In this document: positions 23,597 to 30,644 of the stretch, piece by piece
Numbering within the stretch: the stretch's first letter is position 1
Layout of the letters: every line of letters begins with the position of its first letter
IMG/VR virus record: IMGVR_UViG_3300046822_000295
Span: 1-46,660 of that record
Length of the DNA stretch: 46,660 nucleotides
Reading direction: 5' to 3' (one strand)
DNA from: a virus
Translations under genes and position numbers: made by a program
The notes under the pieces: generated by a model
Database searches by the model: none
The model's input: only the letters and a program-made list of their open reading frames with translations
Told to the model about the DNA's origin: nothing

Positions 23597-24063
23597 GCAA
23601 CGCACGCACTCTCGTAATCATGGAGCTAGACGGCGACGTGGACGTGCGTCAGGTGGACGCAGCGCTCGCGGCGGCCGGGCTCTCGACCACCGGTGAGACG
23701 GCCGGCTACGGCATGAACACCATTCTGGGCGGCGTTGAGCACAGCTATCGCCCGGACGAAGTGTGCCGGCACTGTGGTTACCCGGGTCCGCTCGACGGCG
23801 TGAACGAGGCGGGCCTGTGCACGGACTGCGACGAGCACACGTCTGGCGTGTACCACCCGGGCGACGATGGCCCGTGCAAGACCTGTGGCGCGCCGCACGA
23901 GGGGCAGCCGGCGTGCGACGTGTTCACGCAAGACCAGTTCGCCGGGGCGACAGCGTTCTGCCCCGACTGCCACTGGCCGCAGTTCGATGAGCAAGGCACG
24001 CTGGGCACGGGTGGCCCGCCCTACGACGCGGCCACGGCCACAGGGATGTACGACCATGACTAA
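23593..24063 (+). CDS. Zinc-ribbon protein with paired knuckles (156 aa)
   Basis: After a 55-residue N-terminal alpha/beta part the sequence has four cysteine pairs: CRHCG, CTDC, CKTCG and CPDC between about residues 57 and 132. This is enough for two zinc ribbons. It starts at GTG 23593. The protein probably binds nucleic acid or a protein partner; no specific family is identified. Confidence 0.6.
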   Translation: MSNARTLVIMELDGDVDVRQVDAALAAAGLSTTGETAGYGMNTILGGVEHSYRPDEVCRHCGYPGPLDGVNEAGLCTDCDEHTSGVYHPGDDGPCKTCGAPHEGQPACDVFTQDQFAGATAFCPDCHWPQFDEQGTLGTGGPPYDAATATGMYDHD

Positions 24064-24337
24064 GCGCCGCGTGCTGGTGGGCGTCATCCGCGCAGACGAC
24101 GAGATGCCGCCCGAGCGGCACTACTTCGACCGGGACAAGCCGCTGTTGCCGGAGGTGTACCGGCTCATCGGCTGCGACTTGGTGGAGGTGGTGCGGCCGG
24201 GCACGGGAAGCGTCCTTGCGCTCGTGGACGAGGAAGGGCTGCTGCACGGCAAGCCGCTGAACGAGATTGCTTCACTCATGCTGGGACGGCCCATCGTGGG
24301 CGACGTTGCCATCGTGAAGGACGGAGACCTGAAGTGA
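24056..24337 (+). CDS. DUF3846-like protein (93 aa)
   Basis: From ATG 24056 (8-base overlap with the gene before) the product is 93 residues. It matches the small DUF3846-type fold: an IGCDLVEVVRPG turn in the middle (about 37-48), then a strand, EEGLLHGKPLNEIASLML, and a terminal IVGDVAIV strand. That resemblance is from memory of the family. Such proteins occur widely in phages and plasmids, with no proven function. Confidence 0.6.
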   Translation: MTKRRVLVGVIRADDEMPPERHYFDRDKPLLPEVYRLIGCDLVEVVRPGTGSVLALVDEEGLLHGKPLNEIASLMLGRPIVGDVAIVKDGDLK

Positions 24338-24597
24338 GCGAGACCAAGCACGAGCAGCTATACGACGACGCGCTCGCCAGCGGCTGCACCATCGACCACT
24401 GGGAGAGCGACCTCTATCTGGAGTGGTCGGCGGTGACGCGCGAAGTGCTGCGGCGCTGGCCCGACTGGAAGCCGGAGCGGAAGATTTTCCGCTCGCCGGC
24501 CGATGGCAAGCTCTGGTGCGTGGTGGCGTTCGCCTATGCGCCATGGTGGCGTGAGCGCAGGGCGAAGGCGCTGGCGCTGAAAGGGGGGCGAGCGTGA
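24334..24597 (+). CDS. Hypothetical protein (87 aa)
   Basis: An 87-residue tryptophan-rich protein (eight Trp), starting at GTG 24334 with a GTGA overlap. It is helical with a basic C-terminus. I do not recognise it. Confidence 0.5.
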   Translation: MSETKHEQLYDDALASGCTIDHWESDLYLEWSAVTREVLRRWPDWKPERKIFRSPADGKLWCVVAFAYAPWWRERRAKALALKGGRA

Positions 24598-24869
24598 GAA
24601 AGACGAGCGCGCAGCACTACTGGCGTGCCGCAGCCGAACTCAACGCGCAGACGTGCGAGGCGCAGCAAAGGCACATCCACAGGATGGCGCGGGAGAACAA
24701 GCGCCTCCAGGCACACGCCGAGCGGCTAGCTGCGGCTATGCTCCGGCTCGCGCAGGCCGCGCAGGAGTGCAACCTCACGGACGAGATGGCGAACGCGGTC
24801 GCAGAGGGCGTGACCGCGATGCAGGTGTACGGGGCGCACAAGCTCAAGCGCGCCGGGAGGCCCGCATGA
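24594..24869 (+). CDS. Coiled-coil protein (91 aa)
   Basis: The 91-residue product (GTG 24594, GTGA overlap) is a single long charged helix over residues 10-60 (RHIHRMARENKRLQAHAERL), likely a dimeric coiled coil. A basic end follows. Function unknown. Confidence 0.5.
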   Translation: MRKTSAQHYWRAAAELNAQTCEAQQRHIHRMARENKRLQAHAERLAAAMLRLAQAAQECNLTDEMANAVAEGVTAMQVYGAHKLKRAGRPA

Positions 24870-25078
24870 CACGACGAACCCCATACCGCGTCACAATGAA
24901 GCGGTGGGACGGTGAACCCGCCACCGCCGTTGACTTTCTTGGTGAAGTGGACACGGAACACGGCCCCATGGCCGTGGTCCGAGTGCCGGGCAACAAGCTA
25001 GAGCTTGTTCATTCATCACGACTGACCGACGAGGATGGCCGAGGGCTTTACTACCTGCTTCACCCGGAGACCCCATGA
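24866..25078 (+). CDS. Small beta-rich protein (70 aa)
   Basis: ATG 24866 overlaps the previous stop as ATGA; the product is 70 residues, with SH3-like alternation of strands (YRVTMKRWDG, FLGEVDTEHGPMAVVRVPG). The gene contains a perfect 18-base dyad, AACAAGCT-AG-AGCTTGTT (24992-25009). Function unknown. Confidence 0.5.
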   Translation: MTRRTPYRVTMKRWDGEPATAVDFLGEVDTEHGPMAVVRVPGNKLELVHSSRLTDEDGRGLYYLLHPETP

Positions 25079-25302
25079 CCACACTCACACGCAAGGTGCG
25101 ACGGCGCGTGAACGGCCTCGACCGCTCGGGGCCGCTCACGGTCACGCTGTACCCTTCGGGCACCATCGGGTTCAGACCCTACCGGGCGCACACCGAGTTC
25201 CTGCTCTCGCTGGGCGCGGTGTACGTGCGCGCAGCCGAGAACCATCTCGCCCACAAGCGCGCCGAGAGGAAGAAAGCTCGGCGGCGGCGCAGCCGTGGGT
25301 GA
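25075..25302 (+). CDS. Small basic protein (75 aa)
   Basis: A 75-residue protein (ATGA overlap) with an N-terminal strand region (TVTLYPSGTIGFRPYR) and a strongly basic C-terminal helix (HKRAERKKARRRRSRG). Nucleic-acid binding is plausible. No family recognised. Confidence 0.5.
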   Translation: MTTLTRKVRRRVNGLDRSGPLTVTLYPSGTIGFRPYRAHTEFLLSLGAVYVRAAENHLAHKRAERKKARRRRSRG

Positions 25303-25906
25303 CTGGCGGGAGTATCGCATCAACTGGGACGCGGTGGGCGCGCTTGCGCAGAACAAAAACCCGCTCATCGAAAGCCGCCCGCTCTACAAGCGGTTCATGG
25401 AGGCGCAGGTGGCAAAGAAGGATGGCAAGCCGGCGTGCCTGATGGTGTGTCGCGTGCACGTCGCGGTGCTCGTGCGCTTCCACGCCTACAACGTGCTCGG
25501 GCCGAAGGCCGAGGACGAGACCTATTGCGCCATGGCGGACCTGCTGCTGCGCGCCCACGCGCACGCATGGAATCAGAGCCACGAGACCAATGGCCTTGAC
25601 CCGGTGCCGTACTTGGCTCAGGAGATTATCGCGGCCCCGGACACGAACCCGCTCGCCTACCTGCGCGGCTGCGCCTATCTGGAGCGTCAGTGTGAGCTGT
25701 GGCCGGGCTGGGAGACATCGCCGGCGTGTGCGTTCCTGCACGAGATGCAGCTAGGCGCGATTCGGCTGCTCCCTGGTTGGGCTGACACCATCGAACACTT
25801 CACGCCCGAGGCGACAAAGCGGATGAAGAACCCCGGTCTGCTCGACGCCAAGTGGCTCGACGCCAAGTGGGTCGGCCGGGACGAGTACCCACGAGAGGAG
25901 GAGTAG
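25295..25906 (+). CDS. Hypothetical protein with tandem LDAKW duplication (203 aa)
   Basis: GTG 25295 overlaps the previous stop by 8 bases; 203 residues, mostly helical, with several Trp and Cys. Near the end a 15-base unit is duplicated exactly (25841-25855 and 25856-25870), doubling LDAKW. The N-terminal wording (YRINWDAVGALAQNKNP) loosely recalls the capsid protein start (INWDMVSALARNKHVP), which may be coincidence. Function unknown. Confidence 0.5.
   Translation: MGDWREYRINWDAVGALAQNKNPLIESRPLYKRFMEAQVAKKDGKPACLMVCRVHVAVLVRFHAYNVLGPKAEDETYCAMADLLLRAHAHAWNQSHETNGLDPVPYLAQEIIAAPDTNPLAYLRGCAYLERQCELWPGWETSPACAFLHEMQLGAIRLLPGWADTIEHFTPEATKRMKNPGLLDAKWLDAKWVGRDEYPREEE
25841..25870 (+). repeat. 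15-base in-frame tandem duplication
   Basis: CTCGACGCCAAGTGG occurs twice head to tail and adds five residues (LDAKW) without shifting the frame, consistent with recent slippage. Confidence 0.85.
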
Positions 25907-26116
25907 GTGCGAAAGACGCTAGCTGCAATCAGAGACCAGCTAATCGCCAGCGTGGTGCGCGAGGAGGTGCGCGCGTACATCGACGGAGCTAGGCGGCGGC
26001 GCTGCGCGTGCTGCGGGAGCAGCTTCGTGCCGCACATGAGGTACCATTTCCTGTGCTCAGACCCGTGCCGGCGACTGTGGTATCGGGGCGTGTTCAGGCC
26101 GAGGACGGGAGACTGA
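25907..26116 (+). CDS. Small zinc-motif protein (69 aa)
   Basis: GTG 25907 follows the upstream TAG directly, with GGAGGAG before it. The 69-residue product has CACC at about 33-36 and CSDPC at about 50-54, making a zinc knuckle flanked by arginine runs. It resembles small HNH-like or MYM-type knuckles, but without the catalytic His-Asn pattern. Function unknown. Confidence 0.55.
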   Translation: MRKTLAAIRDQLIASVVREEVRAYIDGARRRRCACCGSSFVPHMRYHFLCSDPCRRLWYRGVFRPRTGD

Positions 26117-26117
26117 C

Positions 26118-26273
26118 GTGACCATCAAGTGGAAGGACTGCGAACGCTGCCTGCTACCGTTCCGAGGCGGCAAGGCGAAGTGGTGCAGGGCGTGCCGCGA
26201 GCAACGGCGCTCCAAGACCAGGGCGGCGTCCCTCAAACGCGAGCGCCATGGACGGCGCAGGAGGGCAGCATGA
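26118..26273 (+). CDS. Very small zinc-finger protein (51 aa)
   Basis: A compact gene from GTG 26118 to TGA 26273, coding for 51 residues. CERC (8-11) and CRAC (24-27) form a two-knuckle zinc site, and the rest is lysine/arginine-rich. It fills the gap between the 69- and 232-residue genes exactly and overlaps the latter by ATGA, which supports it. Confidence 0.55.
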   Translation: MTIKWKDCERCLLPFRGGKAKWCRACREQRRSKTRAASLKRERHGRRRRAA

Positions 26274-26968
26274 GCGAGCTGACGAAGGAGCGCATCGAGG
26301 CGCTGCGTCAAGCGGTATCCGAGTACGGGAGCCTTGCCGCCAGTCCATCCATCGCGCTCTGCGACTCCCACGAGAGACTCCGCGCCCGCATCGCATCGCT
26401 GGAGCTAACGCAGGCGACCGACCGCGAGGTCATCGCGGCGCTGGAACTGTCTCAGAAGAACCTCGCCGAGATTGCGCGCGGCGGTGACAAGCTGCTGCCG
26501 GTGGCGGGGAACTGCATCGTGGCGCGTGACCGCATCACGGAGTTGGAAGCCGAGACGAAGCGCGCGCGGGACTACTCCATCCACATGGATGGCCTCCTGC
26601 GTGCGGAGGAAGCCAGAGTCGCGGAGCTGGAGCGGGAGCGGGACGAGGCGCGATTCGGCCACTACGATGCTGGTGCGGCCAATGAGGCAATCACGCTGCT
26701 GCTGAGCCGTGGCCGTGGCGGACCAGAGTGGGAAGCTGCGCGCACGGTCCAGAAGGCGGTCGCCGCCCTCTCGTCCCAACTCGCCGCTGCGCGGGAGGCG
26801 CTTCAGTGGGCGCGCAGGTACGCCACGGGCTTCGACCACGCGCGAGGTTGCGGCAAGCGCACGAGCATCGGCCACGACCGCTACGAATGCACCTGCGGCT
26901 ACGACGACTTCAAGGGCTCGCTCGGCGCCGCTCTCGACGGGCTCGGGGACGCGGGGAGGGAGCCATGA
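26270..26968 (+). CDS. Coiled-coil protein with C-terminal cysteine cluster (232 aa)
   Basis: From ATG 26270 the product has 232 residues: long charged helices (50-75 and 95-135, including DRITELEAETKRARDY), then a helical third. Near the end is a small cysteine/histidine patch (GFDHARGCGKRTSIGHDRY then CTCGYDDF). Two-helix scaffolding with a zinc tail is my reading; no family. Overlaps its neighbours by ATGA on both sides. Confidence 0.5.
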   Translation: MSELTKERIEALRQAVSEYGSLAASPSIALCDSHERLRARIASLELTQATDREVIAALELSQKNLAEIARGGDKLLPVAGNCIVARDRITELEAETKRARDYSIHMDGLLRAEEARVAELERERDEARFGHYDAGAANEAITLLLSRGRGGPEWEAARTVQKAVAALSSQLAAAREALQWARRYATGFDHARGCGKRTSIGHDRYECTCGYDDFKGSLGAALDGLGDAGREP

Positions 26969-27282
26969 GCGAGCTGTCCAAGGCTGTGGAGCGGCTGACG
27001 GAGCAAGCAGAGATGTACGAGGGAATGGTCTGTCATCCTGCTGGCGGCGGGGAAAGCGCCGACGCAGCCAAGGGATTCGCGGAATGGATTGCCCGCAGCC
27101 ACGCCGCCGACATCCGCCTCGTGCTCGCCCGTCTCGCCGCATTGGAGCGCGAGTGCGCCGCGTGGCGCATGTTCGATTGGGAGAACTGGCCGGAGGACGA
27201 CCCGAAGAGCACTCCGGCATGGGAGAAGGCGGACAACGAACTCCGTGCCGCTCGCGCCGCCAGCGATGAGGTGGGGAAATGA
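26965..27282 (+). CDS. Hypothetical helical protein (105 aa)
   Basis: A 105-residue helical protein starting MSELSKAVERL, close to the preceding gene's MSELTKERIEAL, so the two may be related by duplication. Both lack a catalytic signature. The C-terminus includes a tryptophan-rich segment (MFDWENWPEDD). Overlaps both neighbours by four bases. Confidence 0.5.
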   Translation: MSELSKAVERLTEQAEMYEGMVCHPAGGGESADAAKGFAEWIARSHAADIRLVLARLAALERECAAWRMFDWENWPEDDPKSTPAWEKADNELRAARAASDEVGK

Positions 27283-27386
27283 GGCTGCGCGCGATTGCCC
27301 TGCTCGTGGTCCTGTTCGCGCTGATGACGGTGTTCGTCATCTTCGGGCTGCCGCTGCTCGCCGGGCTGCTGCCGAAGGTGCGATGA
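27279..27386 (+). CDS. Mini membrane protein (35 aa)
   Basis: ATG 27279 to TGA 27386 encodes 35 residues: an arginine-containing start (MRLRA), one hydrophobic helix (IALLVVLFALMTVFVIFG) and a lysine/arginine end. Exact ATGA overlaps on both sides fit an operon member. It could be a small membrane modulator. Confidence 0.55.
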   Translation: MRLRAIALLVVLFALMTVFVIFGLPLLAGLLPKVR

Positions 27387-27745
27387 GCCGGGCCAGGAGA
27401 CTGAAGAAGCTAGCTCCACAGCGAGACGACGGCGCGCTGAGTCCGAGACTCTCTCGACTCAGGAAGCGGCGGCGCGTGGCCTGTCGCGCGCAGCACTGGA
27501 GGCGGCTGCTGGCGTCGGCGAAACTTGAGCCGTGGCGTCGGCCGGTGGACCAGAACTGCCGAGTGGCCTACGTGATTGGGCGGTGCAGCGAGTGCAGAAC
27601 CAACGCCCTCGCCTGCGCCGCCGTGACCGACCAAGAGGCAGACGAGAGGCGCGGCCCACACGAGCTGACGGAGCTGCTGATGGAGCGGCTAGCCACGGCC
27701 TACGAGACGTTCCGGTTCCTGGTCACGCCTCGGAGTCGGCGCTAG
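27383..27745 (+). CDS. Basic hypothetical protein, end of the rightward block (120 aa)
   Basis: 120 residues, arginine-rich throughout the first 60, with Cys at about 60, 69 and 72 (CRVAYVIGRCSECR, a partial zinc site). It ends in CTAG, the same four bases that end the converging exonuclease gene. An AGCTAGCT at 27408 is read as Leu-Ala (CTA GCT). Confidence 0.5.
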   Translation: MSRARRLKKLAPQRDDGALSPRLSRLRKRRRVACRAQHWRRLLASAKLEPWRRPVDQNCRVAYVIGRCSECRTNALACAAVTDQEADERRGPHELTELLMERLATAYETFRFLVTPRSRR

Positions 27746-28455
27746 AACTCCTTCAACTCCACGTCGTCCCGAAGCCGGGCCAGCATCCGCCCCATGAACG
27801 CGGCGCTGCGCCCGGCTTCCAGCTTGGCGCGCAACCCGTCAGCTAGCGCACCGAGGTTCTCGGGGTGGTAGATGGCCTCGAGCTTGCCGTATTCCTCGAG
27901 CAACCCTCGAGCTGCGACGGGACCGATGCCAGGGACGCCAGCTAGACCGTCAGAGGCGTCGCCGGCCAGCGCCAGGTAGTCCGGCATCTGGTCGGGGCTG
28001 ACCCCGAACTTCTTCTGTACCCACACGGCGTCGCGCACTTCCCAGTCTGGCGGTGCCATCAACTCGACGCCGGCACGGATGAGCTGCGCCCAGTCCTTGT
28101 CGCTGGAGACCAGCATCACGTCGCGGCCGGCTAGCTCGGCGTGCTTCGCCAGGGTCGCGGCGGCGTCGTCCGCCTCGGCGTCCACGGCGGCGTAGGAGTC
28201 CAGGTTCATCCGCTGCCACGCCTTGGCCTCGGCGCGCACGAACTCCTGCGCCATGGGCGCTTCCTTACGGTGGCCCTTGTACGCCGGGAACATGCGGTGG
28301 CGGAACGTCTCGCCGCCGCTGTCCCACGCAGCTACGATTTCGCAGGGCCAGCGCTCACGCAGCCTCTGGACCAGGCCGGGCAGCATCGACCGGCCCCCCG
28401 CGTGGTAGGCGCGGCGCGCGAGATTGGTCCCGTCTACGATAACTAGCTTGGACAG
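27742..28455 (-). CDS. T5-type 5'-3' exonuclease / flap endonuclease (237 aa)
   Basis: Removes 5' flaps and RNA primers at replication forks. Family motifs: VDGTNLARRAYHA (7-19), AWDSGGETFRH (43-53) with YK-x2-R (59-63), the acidic EADD (94-97), SSDKDW (117-122), GDASDG (165-170) and the helix-hairpin-helix GVPGIG (173-178). The first ATG (28386) lies after the conserved metal-site Asp, so the real start must be upstream. The only option after an AAGGAGG site (28468-28462) is CTG 28455, or CTG 28458. It overlaps the upstream gene by 101 bases. Confidence 0.8.
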   Translation of the reverse strand: MSKLVIVDGTNLARRAYHAGGRSMLPGLVQRLRERWPCEIVAAWDSGGETFRHRMFPAYKGHRKEAPMAQEFVRAEAKAWQRMNLDSYAAVDAEADDAAATLAKHAELAGRDVMLVSSDKDWAQLIRAGVELMAPPDWEVRDAVWVQKKFGVSPDQMPDYLALAGDASDGLAGVPGIGPVAARGLLEEYGKLEAIYHPENLGALADGLRAKLEAGRSAAFMGRMLARLRDDVELKEF

Positions 28456-28981
28456 CAGCGGCCTCCTTCCTCTCTGCGGCGACGCGGCGGTAGCTCGCCC
28501 GGCGGTGCTGGTCCATCTCCGCCGGGTGCGCGCGTCGCCACTTCTCGTTATAGGCTTTGACGCGAGCCGCGTTCAGCAGGTTCCAACGTCTCCGTATAGC
28601 TCGGGCGTGTCTCACCTGGCAGAGCGGGCACCTGACGGCGTTGGCGCCACCGATGTAGCTAGCTCCGCAGGCACAGGTTTGTTTGTGGTGGTACGGCCCC
28701 TCGGTCTTGAACACCCGGCGCGCTCGGTTGCCGGTGCCGGCCATCACGTTCTTGTAGTCCTGGTCGCGCACGCGCTCGCCCGGCCGCAGGCCCAGCCACG
28801 CGCGGCGCGCGATGCGCTCAAGCCGGCGCGCGCGGTTCAGCGCCCGCTTGTAGCAGCGGTAGTGGTAGCGCGGGTGCCTGCCGTGCTGGCTCGGGTTGTC
28901 GAGCGCAGGGTCGAGCAGGTCCTTGAGGCAGTACCTACACAGTCTCTGTCGGGGCAGGGGCGGGCGGCCTAGCTTCCCCAT
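28355..28981 (-). CDS. Zinc-motif basic protein, nuclease-like (208 aa)
   Basis: The 208-residue product is very rich in Arg and contains CRYC (15-18) and, later, CACG with CPLC (about 108-111 and 121-124), forming likely zinc knuckles. A helix-rich RRRWNLLNAARVKAYNEKW follows. This pattern recalls phage HNH/endonuclease VII-like proteins, but I see no His-Asn-His, so the label is tentative. Its last 35 codons run over the start of the exonuclease gene. Confidence 0.5.
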   Translation of the reverse strand: MGKLGRPPLPRQRLCRYCLKDLLDPALDNPSQHGRHPRYHYRCYKRALNRARRLERIARRAWLGLRPGERVRDQDYKNVMAGTGNRARRVFKTEGPYHHKQTCACGASYIGGANAVRCPLCQVRHARAIRRRWNLLNAARVKAYNEKWRRAHPAEMDQHRRASYRRVAAERKEAAAVQASYRRRDQSRAPRLPRGGPVDAARPGPEAA

Positions 28982-29339
28982 CCTTGGTCTCCTCGGTGAA
29001 CGGCTTCACCATCACCTGCTTCATTCTCGTGCCGTCCAGGGTCTCGTAGATGTCGCCGAAGCTCATCCGCTTCTCTCTCTTGGGCGCGAGGTAGCGCTCC
29101 AGCTCCACGATGCACTTGTCGCGGATGGCGTAGCAGAACTGGAGTCCGCTGTGCATCTCCATCTCCGCCGTGACCGTGGCGCGCGTCTGGTGCATCACCC
29201 GGCACTCGTCGCAGCGCGCCCACGCAATCAGCATCCGCGAGTCCATGTTGAACACGGGCACCCACTCCCAGCGAATCTTGAGCCGTAGCTCGTCCCCATG
29301 CTTGAGGCGGCAGCGGTCGGCGGCGATGGACAGGTTCAC
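28935..29339 (-). CDS. Hypothetical protein (134 aa)
   Basis: GTG 29339 overlaps the upstream stop as GTGA. 134 residues, beta-rich N-terminus, with CDEC at about 44-47 and a proline-rich tail. Unknown function. Its end overlaps the next gene by 47 bases, another sign of tight packing in this block. Confidence 0.5.
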   Translation of the reverse strand: MNLSIAADRCRLKHGDELRLKIRWEWVPVFNMDSRMLIAWARCDECRVMHQTRATVTAEMEMHSGLQFCYAIRDKCIVELERYLAPKREKRMSFGDIYETLDGTRMKQVMVKPFTEETKDGEARPPAPAPTETV

Positions 29340-29623
29340 GCGGACACCCAGACGATGGCCTTCCGGCCGGACAGCGTTTTGCGACGCCCATCGGTCTCTC
29401 GCACCAACCCCAGCTTGACCAGCTCGCCGCGCCGGGGGCGCACCGTCGAGGGGTTGATGAATAGGCGATGGGCAATCTCCTCGTCTGTGGCCCCCAGCTC
29501 TCCGCAGGTGCGAATGTAGGCCAGCACGCCGGCGCGCATGATTTCGCGGTGTGGGCGGATAGACTCGCCGGCCTCGCGGCTGGTCGTGTCGTTCGAGAAT
29601 GGAATCGGTAGCTGCCGGCTCAC
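29336..29623 (-). CDS. Winged-helix DNA-binding protein (95 aa)
   Basis: A 95-residue winged helix: helix 2 at about 46-54 (TDEEIAHRL), recognition helix at 58-71 (NPSTVRPRRGELVKL) and a wing (LVRETDGRRKTLSGRKAIVW). Similar small wHTH proteins are common in phages and may control the block. GTG start at 29623, GTGA overlap. Neighbouring recombination genes could be targets, but no operator is evident. Confidence 0.7.
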   Translation of the reverse strand: MSRQLPIPFSNDTTSREAGESIRPHREIMRAGVLAYIRTCGELGATDEEIAHRLFINPSTVRPRRGELVKLGLVRETDGRRKTLSGRKAIVWVSA

Positions 29624-30069
29624 TTACCCTCCAGCTCCTTCACGCGCGCCTCGGCTCTGGTCATTCTGTTCACCAGCTCGCTGCTGTTGGCGAACGCAGC
29701 CGTGCCGCGCAGAGCCTGCATCGCCTCGGTCAGCCCCCGGACCTCCTGCATCCTGTCGATTGACTGCTGCTCCAGCTCCTGGATTCTGGTCTGCTGCGCG
29801 GCTAGCTGCACGCGCGCCGTCGCCAGGTCTGAATCCACGACCGCCTTGGCGTTGCCAATCGCCTCTAGCTTCATGGTCGCTGTCGTCTTGGCCCACATGG
29901 CGTCGTCGCGCTCCACGGTGCGCTTGTCGAACGCGGCCATCAGGACGCCCATGTGCGCGGCGGCAGTCGGCCCCAGGCCGCCGCGCCCGTCGAGCACGGC
30001 CACGGCGCAGAACTCGCGGGCCTCCTGCACCAGCTCGTCAGTCGTTTTCTCACGCGCCAGGCGGGTCAA
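29620..30069 (-). CDS. Coiled-coil protein (149 aa)
   Basis: Read from TTG 30069 (AGGAGG about ten bases upstream; no ATG or GTG near the start), 149 residues. A coiled coil spans about 70-149 (ATARVQLAAQQTRIQELEQQ). The first 40 residues are charged (REKTTDELVQEAREF). Possibly structural or associated with DNA processing; no family recognised. Confidence 0.5.
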   Translation of the reverse strand: MTRLAREKTTDELVQEAREFCAVAVLDGRGGLGPTAAAHMGVLMAAFDKRTVERDDAMWAKTTATMKLEAIGNAKAVVDSDLATARVQLAAQQTRIQELEQQSIDRMQEVRGLTEAMQALRGTAAFANSSELVNRMTRAEARVKELEGK

Positions 30070-30346
30070 GGGGCAGCTCCTCCTGTGGCAGCTCGTTGGG
30101 GTCGGGCTTCTTCTCCTTCGGCTCCTTCGGCTTGTCCCAGCCGGCCGACTTCTCCTTGGCGTTCTGCACGGCATCGGCCCAGCTCTTTCTCGAGCGGCCC
30201 AGCGTCACGCGGCTAGCTGGGCCGTGGCCGACGTGCTCGAGGATGCCGACCTGGCGCTCCTGGGCGTTCGCGCCCCAGTCCACCCACGCCCCCTGGCCGG
30301 GGAACAGCTTCTGCATGGCGGCTAGCGCCTCGTCCCACTCGGTCAC
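30050..30346 (-). CDS. Hypothetical protein (98 aa)
   Basis: GTG 30346 overlaps the previous stop (GTGA); 98 residues. A globular half (aromatic, QKLFPGQGAWVDWGAN) is followed by an acidic/lysine/proline tail. The phrase LGRSRKSWADAVQNA suggests a helix. Unknown function. It overlaps the next gene by 20 bases. Confidence 0.5.
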   Translation of the reverse strand: MTEWDEALAAMQKLFPGQGAWVDWGANAQERQVGILEHVGHGPASRVTLGRSRKSWADAVQNAKEKSAGWDKPKEPKEKKPDPNELPQEELPLDPPGA

Positions 30347-30636
30347 GCTGTCTCCTTTGGCGGCCAGCTCCAGCTGCCGTTGCCCTCCCCCTTCGGCACG
30401 TTCTCCAGCCACTCGATTGAACCGCCGTGGTGGTCCGAGAACACCTGAAGGTTGACGATGCCCACAGAACGGTCCTGCACCTTGGTGATGATGGCCGGCA
30501 GCTCGGTCCCGACGCCGCACGACAACAGCACGCCGGGGTCGCTGTTCTTCACCTTGTAGCGGACGATGCGGCCCAGAGTGAGCACGGGCCCGGTGAGGCC
30601 GGGAGCCAGCTTCAGGGGCGGTAGTTCTTCTTGCAT
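30343..30636 (-). CDS. Hypothetical protein (97 aa)
   Basis: ATG 30636 with TAGGAGG five bases upstream. 97 residues, beta-rich (GRIVRYKVKNSDPGVLLSCG, ELPAIITKVQDRSVGIVNLQ), of the small 'SH3-like' type often seen in phage genomes. No function known to me. Confidence 0.5.
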   Translation of the reverse strand: MQEELPPLKLAPGLTGPVLTLGRIVRYKVKNSDPGVLLSCGVGTELPAIITKVQDRSVGIVNLQVFSDHHGGSIEWLENVPKGEGNGSWSWPPKETA

Positions 30637-30644
30637 GTTGCCTC

